Below are positions 52,263 to 60,805 of a stretch of DNA of 64,000 nt, piece by piece; the first letter of the stretch is position 1; every line of letters starts with the position of its first letter. A program made the translations under genes and the position numbers. The notes under the pieces were generated by a model that saw only the letters and a program-made list of their open reading frames with translations, was not told the DNA's origin and did not search any database. Source of the DNA: Rubrimonas cliftonensis. GTDB taxonomy: Bacteria; Pseudomonadota; Alphaproteobacteria; Rhodobacterales; Rhodobacteraceae. The stretch is taken from positions 62,001 through 126,000 of the forward strand of contig NZ_FNQM01000004.1 in the NCBI RefSeq assembly GCF_900107585.1, read 5' to 3'.

Positions 52263-53636
52263 ATGCGGATGCGAGACGAGACGATCGAGCCGGACGATGC
52301 TGCGCGCGACCGCCCCGCGTGGCGCGAGGACTGGGCGCCGGCCTCCGCCGTCCGCTCGTCCGGCGCGGCGCGGTCGGGCGGGCGCGAGGCGGTCGAGGCG
52401 GCCGCCAGACCCGCGATCGCTCCATTCGGAGGCGGGATGGACGTAGAGGCCTGGCCGGTGGGCGTGGTCCAGGCGGACGCCGGCGGGCGGATCGTCGCAT
52501 GCAACGAGGCGGCGCTGGAGCTTATGGGAGCGGAGGCGCCGCGACCGGGGACCGGCCTCGCCGACCTCCTGCGCGTCCCGGCGCCGGACCTGACCGCCGC
52601 CGCGATCGCCGCCATGCGGCGGGGCGAGGCGCTGCGGCGCCGGCTGCGAGCCGCCTCCGGCGCGATCGCGGCGCTCACCCTGATGCGCGCGCCCTGCGGC
52701 GGCTACACCGCGCTGCTCGTCAACGACGCCGTAGCCGCCGAGGCGCAGCAGGAGGCGCACCGTCAGCGCGCGCGGTTCGCCGCCCTCGCCGACATCGCGG
52801 ACGGCCCGGCGATCTTCTGCGTCGACCGCGCCGGCCGCATCAGCGCGTGGAGCCGCTCGGCGGAGCGCCTGGAGCGCCTTTCCGCCGGCGACGCCCTCGG
52901 CATGACCCTCGACGCGCTGCTCGACCGCGCCTCCTTCACCGCCGACGCCGGCGCGCTGCTCGGCGAGGCGGCGCGCGCCGGCGAGGCGAGCGCGACGGGC
53001 TTCGGCTGGGGCGAGGGCGGCAGGGCGCGGTGGATGCGGCTGTCGGTCCGCGCCGTGCGCGGCGCCGACGGCGCGCTGGACAGCTATGTGGCCATGGTCG
53101 GCGATCAGGCCGCCGACGGCGAGCAGGGCGCCGACCTGCGCAGCCTCGCCGCGCTCGACCCGCTGACCGGGCTGCTGAACCGGCGCGGCTTCTTCGAGAC
53201 GGCCCAGACGGTGCGGGCCGGCGTCGCGCGGCGCGGCGCGACCATGAGCCTGATCGCCTTCGACATCGACCGCTTCAAGCGCCTGAACGACGGCTGCGGA
53301 CACGCCGCCGGGGACGCTGCGCTGGTGGCGCTTGCGGATGCGGCGCGCTCCGAGATCCGCGCCGGCGATCTTCTCGGGCGCATCGGCGGCGACGAGTTCG
53401 CTCTCGCCCTGCCGCGCGCCGACCTCGCCCGCGCCGCGGCCATCGCGGAGCGCGTGCGGGCGGCGGTCGCCGCCGCGCGCCCGACGGCGGGCGGGCGGCG
53501 GCTGGCCTTCACCGCGAGCTTCGGCGTCACCGAACTCCGCAATGCCGGCGAGAGCCTGCACGAGGCGCTCGCCCGCGCAGACGCCGCGCTCTACGTCGCA
53601 AAGGCGCGCGGGCGGGACCGGGTCGCCACCGCCTGA
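52263..53636 (+). CDS. PAS-containing diguanylate cyclase
   Basis: 457 residues. Two PAS-like regions (about 60-150 with WPVGVVQADAGGRIVACNEA, and 170-280 with GPAIFCVDRAGRISAWSRSA). The GGDEF domain (about 295-455) has DPLTGLLNRRGFFE, AFDIDRFKRLNDGCGHAAGD, the active GGDEF motif and, five residues before it, an inhibitory I-site RAGD. It should make cyclic di-GMP with product inhibition. No membrane segment is seen, so it is cytoplasmic. A second ATG at 52269 is possible. It stands alone, divergent from tRNA-Ile2. Confidence 0.9.
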   Translation: MRMRDETIEPDDAARDRPAWREDWAPASAVRSSGAARSGGREAVEAAARPAIAPFGGGMDVEAWPVGVVQADAGGRIVACNEAALELMGAEAPRPGTGLADLLRVPAPDLTAAAIAAMRRGEALRRRLRAASGAIAALTLMRAPCGGYTALLVNDAVAAEAQQEAHRQRARFAALADIADGPAIFCVDRAGRISAWSRSAERLERLSAGDALGMTLDALLDRASFTADAGALLGEAARAGEASATGFGWGEGGRARWMRLSVRAVRGADGALDSYVAMVGDQAADGEQGADLRSLAALDPLTGLLNRRGFFETAQTVRAGVARRGATMSLIAFDIDRFKRLNDGCGHAAGDAALVALADAARSEIRAGDLLGRIGGDEFALALPRADLARAAAIAERVRAAVAAARPTAGGRRLAFTASFGVTELRNAGESLHEALARADAALYVAKARGRDRVATA

Positions 53637-53744
53637 CGCGCGGCCAGCCAGTCGCCCTGGCGGCGGCTCCTGCGCCGCTCCGCCTTCACCCCGCCGCGGC
53701 GCTGCGCTAAGGGGCGCGGGAAACTCCGCGCAGCAGGGCCCGCC

Positions 53745-54797
53745 ATGACCGAACCGACCGCATCTCGGAAGCCCGGGCGCAACGGCCTCAGCTATGGCGA
53801 CGCGGGCGTTGACATCGACGCCGGCGACGCGCTGGTGGCGGCGATCAAGCCCGCCGCCGCCGCCACCGCCCGGCCCGGGGTGATGGGAGCCCTCGGCGGC
53901 TTCGGCGCGCTTTTCGACCTGAAGGCGGCCGGCTACGTCGACCCGATCCTCGTCGCGGCGACCGACGGCGTCGGCACCAAGCTCCGGCTCGCCATCGACA
54001 CCGGGCTGTTGGACACCGTGGGCCGCGACCTCGTCGCGATGGTCGTCAACGATCTCGTCTGTCAGGGCGCCGAGCCGCTCTTCTTCCTCGACTACTACGC
54101 CACCGGAAAGCTCGACGTCGCGTCCGCCGCGCAGGTCGTGACCGGGATCGCCGGGGCCTGCGCCGACTGCGGCTGCGCGTTGGTCGGCGGGGAGACGGCG
54201 GAGATGCCGGGGATGTATCCCGCCGGCGACTTCGACCTCGCCGGCTTCGCGGTGGGCGCGGCGGAGCGCGGCGGGCTGCTGCCGGCGCCCTTCGCGGAAG
54301 GGGCGGTCGTGATCGGGCTCGCGTCGGACGGGGCGCATTCCAACGGCTATTCGCTGATCCGCCGCATCGTCGCGCAGGAAGGGCTGGCGTGGAACGACCC
54401 GGCGCCCTTCGCCGACGGCCCGCTCGGCGCGGCGCTGCTGACGCCGACGCGGCTCTACGTCAGGGCGGGCCTCGCGATGCGAAGGGCCGGCGCGCTGGCG
54501 CTGGCGCATGTCACGGGAGGAGGTCTGACCGGCAACCTGCCGCGCGTGGCGCCGCAGGGCCTGGGCTTCGAGATCGACCGCGGGGCCTGGTCGCGCGGGC
54601 CGCTCTTCGACTGGCTCGCCGGGGCCGGCGGCGTGGACGAGGCGGAGATGCTGCGCGCCTTCAACTGCGGCGTGGGCATGGTCGCCGTCGCGCCGCCCGA
54701 GGCGGCGGAGACCGTGCTGGCGGCGGCGGAGGAGGCCGGCGAGCGCGCCTTCGTCATCGGCCGCGCCGTCGCCGGCGACGGCGTGCGCTACCGGTGA
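53745..54797 (+). CDS. purM: phosphoribosylformylglycinamidine cyclo-ligase
   Basis: 350 residues. AIR synthase, the fifth step of de novo purine synthesis. Conserved pieces: [81 protein letters not shown] and [14 protein letters not shown]. Full length. Stop overlaps the GTG start of purN. A weak TTCACC-17-TAAGGG promoter lies at 53685-53713. Confidence 0.97.
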   Translation: MTEPTASRKPGRNGLSYGDAGVDIDAGDALVAAIKPAAAATARPGVMGALGGFGALFDLKAAGYVDPILVAATDGVGTKLRLAIDTGLLDTVGRDLVAMVVNDLVCQGAEPLFFLDYYATGKLDVASAAQVVTGIAGACADCGCALVGGETAEMPGMYPAGDFDLAGFAVGAAERGGLLPAPFAEGAVVIGLASDGAHSNGYSLIRRIVAQEGLAWNDPAPFADGPLGAALLTPTRLYVRAGLAMRRAGALALAHVTGGGLTGNLPRVAPQGLGFEIDRGAWSRGPLFDWLAGAGGVDEAEMLRAFNCGVGMVAVAPPEAAETVLAAAEEAGERAFVIGRAVAGDGVRYR

Positions 54798-55432
54798 GCG
54801 CCGCCGCCCGGAAGCGCGTCGCGATCGTCATCTCCGGCGGCGGCTCCAACATGGCGGCGCTGCTGGCGGCGATGGCGGCGCCGGACTATCCGGCGGCCTG
54901 CGTCCTGGTCGCGGCGAACCGACCCGAGGCCGGTGGGCTGGCGAAGGCGCGCGCCGCAGGCGCGCCAACCGTGCTCGTCGATCACCGCGACCACGCCGAC
55001 CGCGAGCGATTCGAGCGCGCGCTCTCGGCGGAGATCGAGGCGGCGGGCGCCGAGCTGGTGTGCCTCGCCGGCTTCATGCGGCTGCTGACGCCGTGGTTCA
55101 CGGCGCGCTGGCGCGACAGGCTGCTCAACATCCACCCCGCGCTGCTGCCGAGCTACCGCGGGCTCGACACCCACGCCAGGGCGCTGGCCGACGGCGTGGC
55201 GATCCATGGCTGCACGGTCCATCTGGTGCGCGACGCGACCGATACGGGGCCGATTCTCGGCCAGGCCGCGTCCCCGGTGCTGGCGGGCGACGACGCAGCG
55301 CGTCTCGCCGCCCGGGTTCTGGCGCTGGAGCACCGCCTCTACCCGGCCGCGCTGGCCGCCTACGCCGCCGGGCGGCTGCGCGCGGTGGGCGAGCGCGTCG
55401 AGGGCCAGCCCATCGCGCTGTGGGGCGGGTGA
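54794..55432 (+). CDS. purN: phosphoribosylglycinamide formyltransferase
   Basis: 212 residues from GTG 54794 (GTGA overlap with purM). Folate-dependent GAR transformylase: [16 protein letters not shown] at the N-terminus, FMRLLTPWF, and the catalytic stretch [20 protein letters not shown] (Asn and His) with TDTGPIL (Asp). Third step of purine synthesis. Ends the purMN unit before the ATP synthase promoter. Confidence 0.96.
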   Translation: MSAAARKRVAIVISGGGSNMAALLAAMAAPDYPAACVLVAANRPEAGGLAKARAAGAPTVLVDHRDHADRERFERALSAEIEAAGAELVCLAGFMRLLTPWFTARWRDRLLNIHPALLPSYRGLDTHARALADGVAIHGCTVHLVRDATDTGPILGQAASPVLAGDDAARLAARVLALEHRLYPAALAAYAAGRLRAVGERVEGQPIALWGG

Positions 55433-55499
55433 GTGCCGCGTCGCGCCCAGATGCGGCCCGGATGCGGCGTCGCGCCCCGCCGCCGCCGATCCGGCGCGC

Positions 55500-55528
55500 T
55501 TGACGCAATGCGGCGCCCTGCTTAGACG
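55500..55528 (+). promoter_or_regulatory. candidate promoter of the F0 ATP synthase operon
   Basis: TTGACG at 55500, 17-bp spacer, TAGACG at 55523, 58 bp upstream of atpI. Same layout as the mcd, hpf and secA promoters. Confidence 0.5.
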
Positions 55529-55586
55529 TGACCGCGCGCAAGGGGGCTCGCTTCCCGCGCGCGGGTGACGGAGGCCGGCGGCGGAC

Positions 55587-55922
55587 ATGGCTCCTGACGC
55601 GCGCGAAGACGAGCTTGCAGCCCTCGATGCGCGGATCGCCGCGGCGCGCGGCGCGCGGCGGCCGAAGCGCAGCGCTGGCGCCGACAAGTTCAACGCGGCG
55701 TCGCTGGCGTGGCGGATGGTGACGGAGCTGGTGGTCGGCGTGCTTCTGGGCGCCGGGATCGGCTGGGGGATCGACAGCGCGATCGGGACGCTTCCCGCGT
55801 TCCTGCTGATCTTCACGCTGTTGGGGTTTGCGGCGGGCGTGCGCGTGATGATGCGCTCGGCTGACGAGTTGCGCCGGCGCGACGCCGCGTCGGCGCGGAA
55901 TGACGCGCCCTCGGGGCGTTGA
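55587..55922 (+). CDS. atpI: ATP synthase protein I
   Basis: 111 residues. Charged Arg/Ala-rich N-terminus, then two membrane helices separated by a short loop: WRMVTELVVGVLLGAGIGWGID and LPAFLLIFTLLGFAAGVRVMM, the AtpI pattern. AtpI assists c-ring assembly. First gene of the F0 operon. Confidence 0.88.
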   Translation: MAPDAREDELAALDARIAAARGARRPKRSAGADKFNAASLAWRMVTELVVGVLLGAGIGWGIDSAIGTLPAFLLIFTLLGFAAGVRVMMRSADELRRRDAASARNDAPSGR

Positions 55923-55966
55923 ACGGAATACGCGCCGGACGGGCGCGGGACGAGAGGGGCTGAGCG

Positions 55967-56710
55967 GTGGCGACAGGCGCAAGCGGCGAGATGCACATCG
56001 ACCCGATGGAGCAGTTTCTGGTCAAGCCGCTGTTCGGCGGCGAGATGAGCCTGTTCACCATCACCAACGCGACGCTGTGGATGGCCATCGTCGTCGCGGT
56101 GATCGCGCTGCTGCTGCTCGGCGGCTCCAACGGCCGCGGCCATGTGCCGACGCGGCTCCAGTCCGTCGGCGAGCTGATGTACGGCTTCGTGCGGCAGATG
56201 GTGACCGACATCGCGGGCGAGGAGGGGATGAAGTACTTCCCCTACATCTTCACGCTGTTCCTGTTCATCCTGTTCTCGAACCTTCTCGGCATGCTGCCCT
56301 ATTCCTTCACGGTCACGAGCCACATCGCCGTGACCGGGGTGCTGGCGCTCATGGTGTTCGTCACCGTCACCGCGATCGGCTTCATCAAGCACGGCACACA
56401 TTTCTTCGGCTTCTTCTGGCCGAAGGACGCGCCGGGGCCGCTGCGCCCGGTCCTGATGGTGATCGAGCTGATCTCCTACTTCGTGCGGCCGATCAGCCAC
56501 TCGATCCGGCTTGGCGCCAACATGCTGGCGGGCCATGCCGTTCTCAAGGTGTTCGCCGGCTTCGTCGGCGCGCTGGGCGTGTTCGGCGTGGTGCCGATCG
56601 CCGCGATGGTCGGGCTGACGGCGTTCGAATTCCTCGTCGCCGCGATTCAGGCCTACGTCTTCGCCATTCTCACCTGCGTCTACCTCAACGACGCGCTGCA
56701 CATGCACTGA
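55967..56710 (+). CDS. atpB: F0F1 ATP synthase subunit a
   Basis: 247 residues from GTG 55967 with GAGGGG upstream. Membrane proton half-channel subunit: [15 protein letters not shown] start, [20 protein letters not shown], the essential arginine in [17 protein letters not shown], and late [17 protein letters not shown]. Normal length. Confidence 0.96.
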   Translation: MATGASGEMHIDPMEQFLVKPLFGGEMSLFTITNATLWMAIVVAVIALLLLGGSNGRGHVPTRLQSVGELMYGFVRQMVTDIAGEEGMKYFPYIFTLFLFILFSNLLGMLPYSFTVTSHIAVTGVLALMVFVTVTAIGFIKHGTHFFGFFWPKDAPGPLRPVLMVIELISYFVRPISHSIRLGANMLAGHAVLKVFAGFVGALGVFGVVPIAAMVGLTAFEFLVAAIQAYVFAILTCVYLNDALHMH

Positions 56711-56776
56711 GCGCGCTCCGGAGCCTTTCCGGGCCGTTCGGCCGCATCGACAACGATCAACCGCAAGGAGCCTCCC

Positions 56777-57016
56777 ATGGAACTCGAAGCCGCAGCCGCC
56801 CTGGGCAAGTACATCGGCGCCGGTCTGGCCTGTCTCGCGATGGCGGGCGCCGGCATCGGCGTCGGCCACGTCGCCGGCAACTTCCTCGCCGGCGCGCTGC
56901 GCAACCCGGCCGCCGCCAAGGAGCAGACCGCCACGCTCTTCATCGGCATGGCCTTCGCGGAAGCCCTCGGCATCTTTGGCCTCGTGGTCGCGATGCTGCT
57001 GCTGTTCGCGGTCTGA
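56777..57016 (+). CDS. atpE: F0F1 ATP synthase subunit c
   Basis: 79 residues, two helices. Proton-binding glutamate in [18 protein letters not shown], polar loop RNPAAAKEQ. Start supported by AAGGAG seven bases upstream. Forms the rotating ring, needed in about tenfold excess over other subunits; a stable hairpin follows the gene. Confidence 0.97.
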   Translation: MELEAAAALGKYIGAGLACLAMAGAGIGVGHVAGNFLAGALRNPAAAKEQTATLFIGMAFAEALGIFGLVVAMLLLFAV

Positions 57017-57047
57017 TCCGAGACCCTCGCAGTCCTGCCGCAGACCT

Positions 57048-57074
57048 GCGCCGCCGCGCTTAGCGCGCGGCGGC
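57048..57074 (+). other. perfect hairpin downstream of atpE
   Basis: CGCCGCCGCGC (57048-57058) pairs perfectly with GCGCGGCGGCG (57064-57074) across TTAGC. No T-run follows, and the operon continues 82 bp later. Likely an mRNA 3'-end stabiliser or partial terminator for atpE. Confidence 0.55.
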
Positions 57075-57155
57075 GTTCCCAGACACCGCCCCTGACCCTG
57101 CCGGTCCGGGCCGCGCCCGCCCGGCGCGCCTGAGGCGACACGCCCGGAGAGAGAC

Positions 57156-57689
57156 ATGGCCGAGCCAGCCCATGGCGGAGAGAGCGGCGCCGAAGCGATC
57201 GGCATGCCGCAGCTCGACTTCACCACCTTTCCCAGCCAGATCTTCTGGTTGCTGGTCGCGCTGACCGCGCTCTACTTCATTCTGACGCGGCTTGCGCTGC
57301 CGCGCATCGTCGGCGCCATCGAGGAGCGGCACGACGCGATCGAGGACGACCTCGACCGCGCTGCGGAGTTCCGTCGCCGCGCCGAGCAGGCCGAGGCCGC
57401 CTATGACAAGGCGCTCGCCGAAGCCAAGGCCAGGGCGCAGGAGATCGCGAACCAGACCCGTGCAGAGGCGAAGGCCGACCTCGACAAGGCCATCGCGAAG
57501 GCCGACGCCGAAATCGCCGCCCGCACCGCCGAGAGCGAGAAGCGCATCGGCGAGATCCGCGACGGCGCCATGGCCAGCGTCGAGGCGGTCGCCGCCGAGA
57601 CCGCCCGGGCGATCGTCGACAGCTTCATTCCCGGCGAGACGACGGACGCCGACGCGCGCGCCGCCGTCTCGGCCCGGCTCAACGGCTGA
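57156..57689 (+). CDS. atpX: F0F1 ATP synthase subunit b'
   Basis: 177 residues. One membrane helix (QIFWLLVALTALYFILTRLAL) followed by a long charged coiled coil with Glu, Lys and Ala heptads, as in b-type stator subunits. The N-terminal extension (MAEPAHGGESGAEAIGMPQLD) marks the divergent b' copy that phototrophs and other alphaproteobacteria have besides b. Confidence 0.92.
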   Translation: MAEPAHGGESGAEAIGMPQLDFTTFPSQIFWLLVALTALYFILTRLALPRIVGAIEERHDAIEDDLDRAAEFRRRAEQAEAAYDKALAEAKARAQEIANQTRAEAKADLDKAIAKADAEIAARTAESEKRIGEIRDGAMASVEAVAAETARAIVDSFIPGETTDADARAAVSARLNG

Positions 57690-57700
57690 GGGCCCGACCG

Positions 57701-58192
57701 ATGGCGATTCTCTACGACACCTACTTCGTCGTCGCGCTCAGCTTCGTCCTGTTTCTCGCGATCCTGTGGCGCTACGACGTGCATGGCATGGTGCTGCGCG
57801 CCCTCGACGCCCGCGCCGACCGCATCCGCAGCGAGCTGGACGAGGCCAAGCGCCTGCGCGAGGAGGCCCAGGCGCTGCTGGCGAGCTACGAGCGCCGGCA
57901 GAAGGAAGTCGAGTCCACCGCCCAGGACATCGTCGCCCGGGCCAGGGAGGATGCGAAGTTTGCCGCCGAGCAGGCCAAGGCCGACCTCCAGAACGCTGTC
58001 GACCGCCGTCTGCGCGCCGCGACTGACCAGATCGCCGCCGCCGAGGGCGCCGCGATGCGCGAGGTGAAGGACAAGGCGGTGGCCGTGGCCATCGCCGCCG
58101 CCGAGGACGTGCTGCGCGGCCGCATGACGCCCGAGGCCTCCGCGGCGCGCATCGACGCCTCGATCAGGGACGTCGCGGTCCGCCTGAACTGA
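57701..58192 (+). CDS. atpF: F0F1 ATP synthase subunit b
   Basis: 163 residues. N-terminal helix TYFVVALSFVLFLAILWRYDV, then a stator coiled coil. Starts 11 bp after the b' stop. With b' it forms the heterodimeric peripheral stalk. Last gene of the operon; F1 genes are elsewhere, as usual in this class. Confidence 0.94.
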   Translation: MAILYDTYFVVALSFVLFLAILWRYDVHGMVLRALDARADRIRSELDEAKRLREEAQALLASYERRQKEVESTAQDIVARAREDAKFAAEQAKADLQNAVDRRLRAATDQIAAAEGAAMREVKDKAVAVAIAAAEDVLRGRMTPEASAARIDASIRDVAVRLN

Positions 58193-58237
58193 TCGGTCGG
58201 GCCGCCGCGAGACGGCGGGCCCCCGCCGCCGTATGGA

Positions 58238-58277
58238 AGGCCGGAGCGGCGCGCCCGCTCCGGCCTCTGTTGCTTTT
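58238..58277 (+). terminator. intrinsic terminator of the F0 operon
   Basis: Perfect 12-bp stem AGGCCGGAGCGG/CCGCTCCGGCCT with a 5-base loop, followed by CTGTTGCTTTT. About 46 bp after the atpF stop. The best terminator in the window. Confidence 0.8.
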
Positions 58278-58350
58278 GGCCTTCGTCGTTTCCGGCTTCG
58301 ACCGTTCGCGGCGCCGCCTGATTCTCGCCTCGGACCGTCCCCGGCCGGCG

Positions 58351-59298
58351 TCAGGCGCGCGCGAGCGCCGACTTCGGCAGCATCGCGTGCACGCCCTTGT
58401 GCTGGTTGACGAGCTGGGTCACGCGCAGGTCGCAGGCGAGGCTGCACAGGCGGTAGGCGTCCTCGCGCCTGAGCCCGGTTTCGACGACGATGCGGGCGAT
58501 CATGTCGCGCAGGGCGATCTCGGCGGCGCGGTCGAGGTCGGGGTCGAAGCCCAGGGTGATCAGGTGCGTCGGCGTCTCCGCCCACGGGCGCTCCGGCGCT
58601 GCGCCGGGTTCGACGGTCAGGCGGAAGCGGCCGCGCAGGCCGCACTCCACGGCCGTCACGCACACCTCGCCGTCGCCCTGCAGGGCGTGGCCGTCGCCGG
58701 CGAGAAACAGCGCGCCTTCCGCAAGCACCGGCAGCACCAGCGTCGTTCCGGCGACGAGCTCCTTGCAGTCGATGTTGCCGCCGAAGCGGCGCGGCGCGAC
58801 GGAGCTCTGCGGCCCCCACACCGGCGGCGGCGCGACGCCCATCACCCCGAAGAACGGCGCGACCGGCAGTTCCAGCCCCCATGGCAGCCGCGCCACGCCG
58901 CGGGCGCGGTCGAGCGCGATGTGGGCGAGGTCCGGCTCCGGGAAGTCGTCCGGCAGCGTCCCCGCCAGCGGGCGGATCATGTTGTAGCCCCAGTCCTCGC
59001 TGAGCTCGACGGAAAGGATGTCGATGCGCAGCGCGTCGCCGGGCTTCGCGCCGCGCACGGCCACCGGGCCGGTGAGGATGTGCGGGCCGAGATGGGGCTT
59101 GAGCACGGCGTGGATCGCCCTCTGCGCCGGATCCACCGCCGCGAAACCCTCGGGCGGAAGCTGGGTCGGTCCGCCGCTGACCGAGCGCAGCGTCACGACG
59201 TCGCCGCTGTCGATGGTCAGGGCGGGGGCGCTCTCGCTGTCGAGCCAGCCCCAGCAGACGGTCTCCGGCGACGGCTCGAGAACGTGCTCGGCCATCAT
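58351..59298 (-). CDS. acetamidase/formamidase family protein
   Basis: 315 residues from ATG 59298, overlapping the DUF3830 stop. FmdA/AmdA family: SGDVVTLRSVSGG, the central LPVAPFFGVMGVAP, PRRFGGNIDCKEL and VLAEGALFLAGDGHALQGDGEV with HxxxGDGE metal-site residues. Hydrolyses short amides to ammonia and acid. Last gene of the amide operon; it may finish degradation of the ring-opened product. Confidence 0.88.
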   Translation of the reverse strand: MMAEHVLEPSPETVCWGWLDSESAPALTIDSGDVVTLRSVSGGPTQLPPEGFAAVDPAQRAIHAVLKPHLGPHILTGPVAVRGAKPGDALRIDILSVELSEDWGYNMIRPLAGTLPDDFPEPDLAHIALDRARGVARLPWGLELPVAPFFGVMGVAPPPVWGPQSSVAPRRFGGNIDCKELVAGTTLVLPVLAEGALFLAGDGHALQGDGEVCVTAVECGLRGRFRLTVEPGAAPERPWAETPTHLITLGFDPDLDRAAEIALRDMIARIVVETGLRREDAYRLCSLACDLRVTQLVNQHKGVHAMLPKSALARA

Positions 59299-59705
59299 GC
59301 GGCCTCGAAGCGGATCGGCTGGGCGCCTTGCCACAGCACCATTTCGCCGAGCGGGCGCAGGTTCTCCAGCCCCGAGGTCAGGGTGATGAAATGGTTGCCG
59401 GCGAGCTGGCCCATCTTCGAGGAGAAGTCGACGCCGCCATAAGCGAGCAGGATCTCCGTCTCGCTGATCCCGCCGGGGTAGAGGATGACATGGCCCGGCG
59501 CGGGGTGGCTGGTGTGGTTCTCGTAGCCGACGCCGAAATCATGCTCGCCGAGCGGAACCCACACGCCCTCGCCGCTCCAGCGGACATGGACGATCTGGCT
59601 GACGAAGGGCATCGCCGCGCGGAACGCGGCGACGGTCTTGGGCGCGGCGGCCTCGAACGCGGCGCCGAAGCTGAAGGGGCCGGCGTGGATGGTGAGATCG
59701 GTCAT
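59295..59705 (-). CDS. DUF3830 family protein
   Basis: 136 residues. Matches DUF3830 by pattern: WSGEGVWVPLGEHDFGVGYENH, then TSHPAPGHVILYPGGISETE and ILLAYGGVDFSSKMGQLAGNHF. The fold resembles cyclophilin-like small beta barrels; function is not known. Overlaps both neighbours by four bases, so it is strictly co-translated with the ring-opening amidohydrolase and the acetamidase. Confidence 0.8.
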   Translation of the reverse strand: MTDLTIHAGPFSFGAAFEAAAPKTVAAFRAAMPFVSQIVHVRWSGEGVWVPLGEHDFGVGYENHTSHPAPGHVILYPGGISETEILLAYGGVDFSSKMGQLAGNHFITLTSGLENLRPLGEMVLWQGAQPIRFEAA

Positions 59706-60805
59706 TGGCTGTCCTTGTCGGAGGCGTCGTAGAGGATGGCGCAGGGGCCCCCGCCGTCCGGGCCCTGATGCTCGGCGCCGCCGGAGACGAAGAGCGCGGC
59801 ATGGCCGATCTGCGCGGCGAGGGCCCCGGCGGCGAAGGCGCGGGCGTGGCGGGTGGCGGAGATGTCGCTGTCGTCCAGCATCGTATGGCGCCAGCCGCGC
59901 ACGGCGCCAGAGCGCGGCGCCTCGGCCTTGGCGAGCACGGCGCGCACGCGGGCGGCCTCATGGGGCGGAAGCTGCCCGTCGAAGCGGGCGCCGAGCCGGC
60001 GCAGCGCGGCGCGGACGGGGTCGGTGTCGAGTCCGTCGGCCATCACGGCATGGTCGATGCGCAGCGGGCCGGCCCAGGCGGGCGACATGCCCAGCACCAC
60101 GACCTCCATGCCTTTCAGCTCCACGCCCGCCGAGCAGGAGGCGCGGGCTGACCAGAGCGGCGCGGCGCCGACCGCGGCGGCCATGGCGTCCGCCTCGTCG
60201 ATCTCGCCGAGCGCGACCCCCACCCCGAGCGCCGCGGCGCCGCGCGAAAGGCCCATGGATTTCAGCGTATCGGCCGCCGCGGTCCCGCCGGCGGCGATCT
60301 GCGCGGCTGAGAGCAGGGGAACCTTGACCTGCGCGAAATGGACGGTTTCGGGCTCGTCGACGCCGGCGTCGGCCATTGCGGCGCGCACGCCCTCGGCGGC
60401 GAGCGCGATCTGGGCGGGGCGGCCGATCTCGTACGGCGCGAGGTCGCGGGTGACGCAGCGGCCCAGCGCGAGGGCGGGGCCGGGCGCGGCGTTTGGCGGC
60501 GCAGGCCGGGCGGCGAGCACGAGCATGTGCGGGCTGAGTGCGCCCTCCGTGCCGCCGGACATCACCATGGCGATGCGGTCGAGCGCGGCGGCGTCCAGCC
60601 AGCGCCCCAGCGCCGCCCTCAGCGCCGAGACCGCGTAGCCGCGCGAAAAATCGTTGACGCAGCCGTTGCCCTCGGTCTTGCCGAGGATGGCGACGATGAG
60701 GGCGGGGTCGAGCGCGCCGTCCTCGACCAGCGCGACCAGCCCGGAGGCGTCGTCCGGGCCGGCCATGGGCAGTCGGAACGCCTGCGCCTCGCGCCTCAGC
60801 AGCAT
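59702..60805 (-). CDS. ring-opening amidohydrolase (barbiturase/cyanuric acid hydrolase family)
   Basis: 367 residues from ATG 60805, within the last ten bases of the amidohydrolase gene. Three homologous units, each with a Ser and a Lys, as in AtzD: Lys in ILGKTEGNGCVND with Ser in VMSGGTEGALSPH; Lys in FAQVKVPLL with Ser in RASCSAGVELKG; Lys in VLAKAEAP with Ser in LFVSGGAEHQGPDGGGP. Family members open barbituric acid to ureidomalonate or cyanuric acid to carboxybiuret. Sequence alone does not tell which; operon partners favour a ring of that kind. Confidence 0.88.
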   Translation of the reverse strand: MLLRREAQAFRLPMAGPDDASGLVALVEDGALDPALIVAILGKTEGNGCVNDFSRGYAVSALRAALGRWLDAAALDRIAMVMSGGTEGALSPHMLVLAARPAPPNAAPGPALALGRCVTRDLAPYEIGRPAQIALAAEGVRAAMADAGVDEPETVHFAQVKVPLLSAAQIAAGGTAAADTLKSMGLSRGAAALGVGVALGEIDEADAMAAAVGAAPLWSARASCSAGVELKGMEVVVLGMSPAWAGPLRIDHAVMADGLDTDPVRAALRRLGARFDGQLPPHEAARVRAVLAKAEAPRSGAVRGWRHTMLDDSDISATRHARAFAAGALAAQIGHAALFVSGGAEHQGPDGGGPCAILYDASDKDSQ

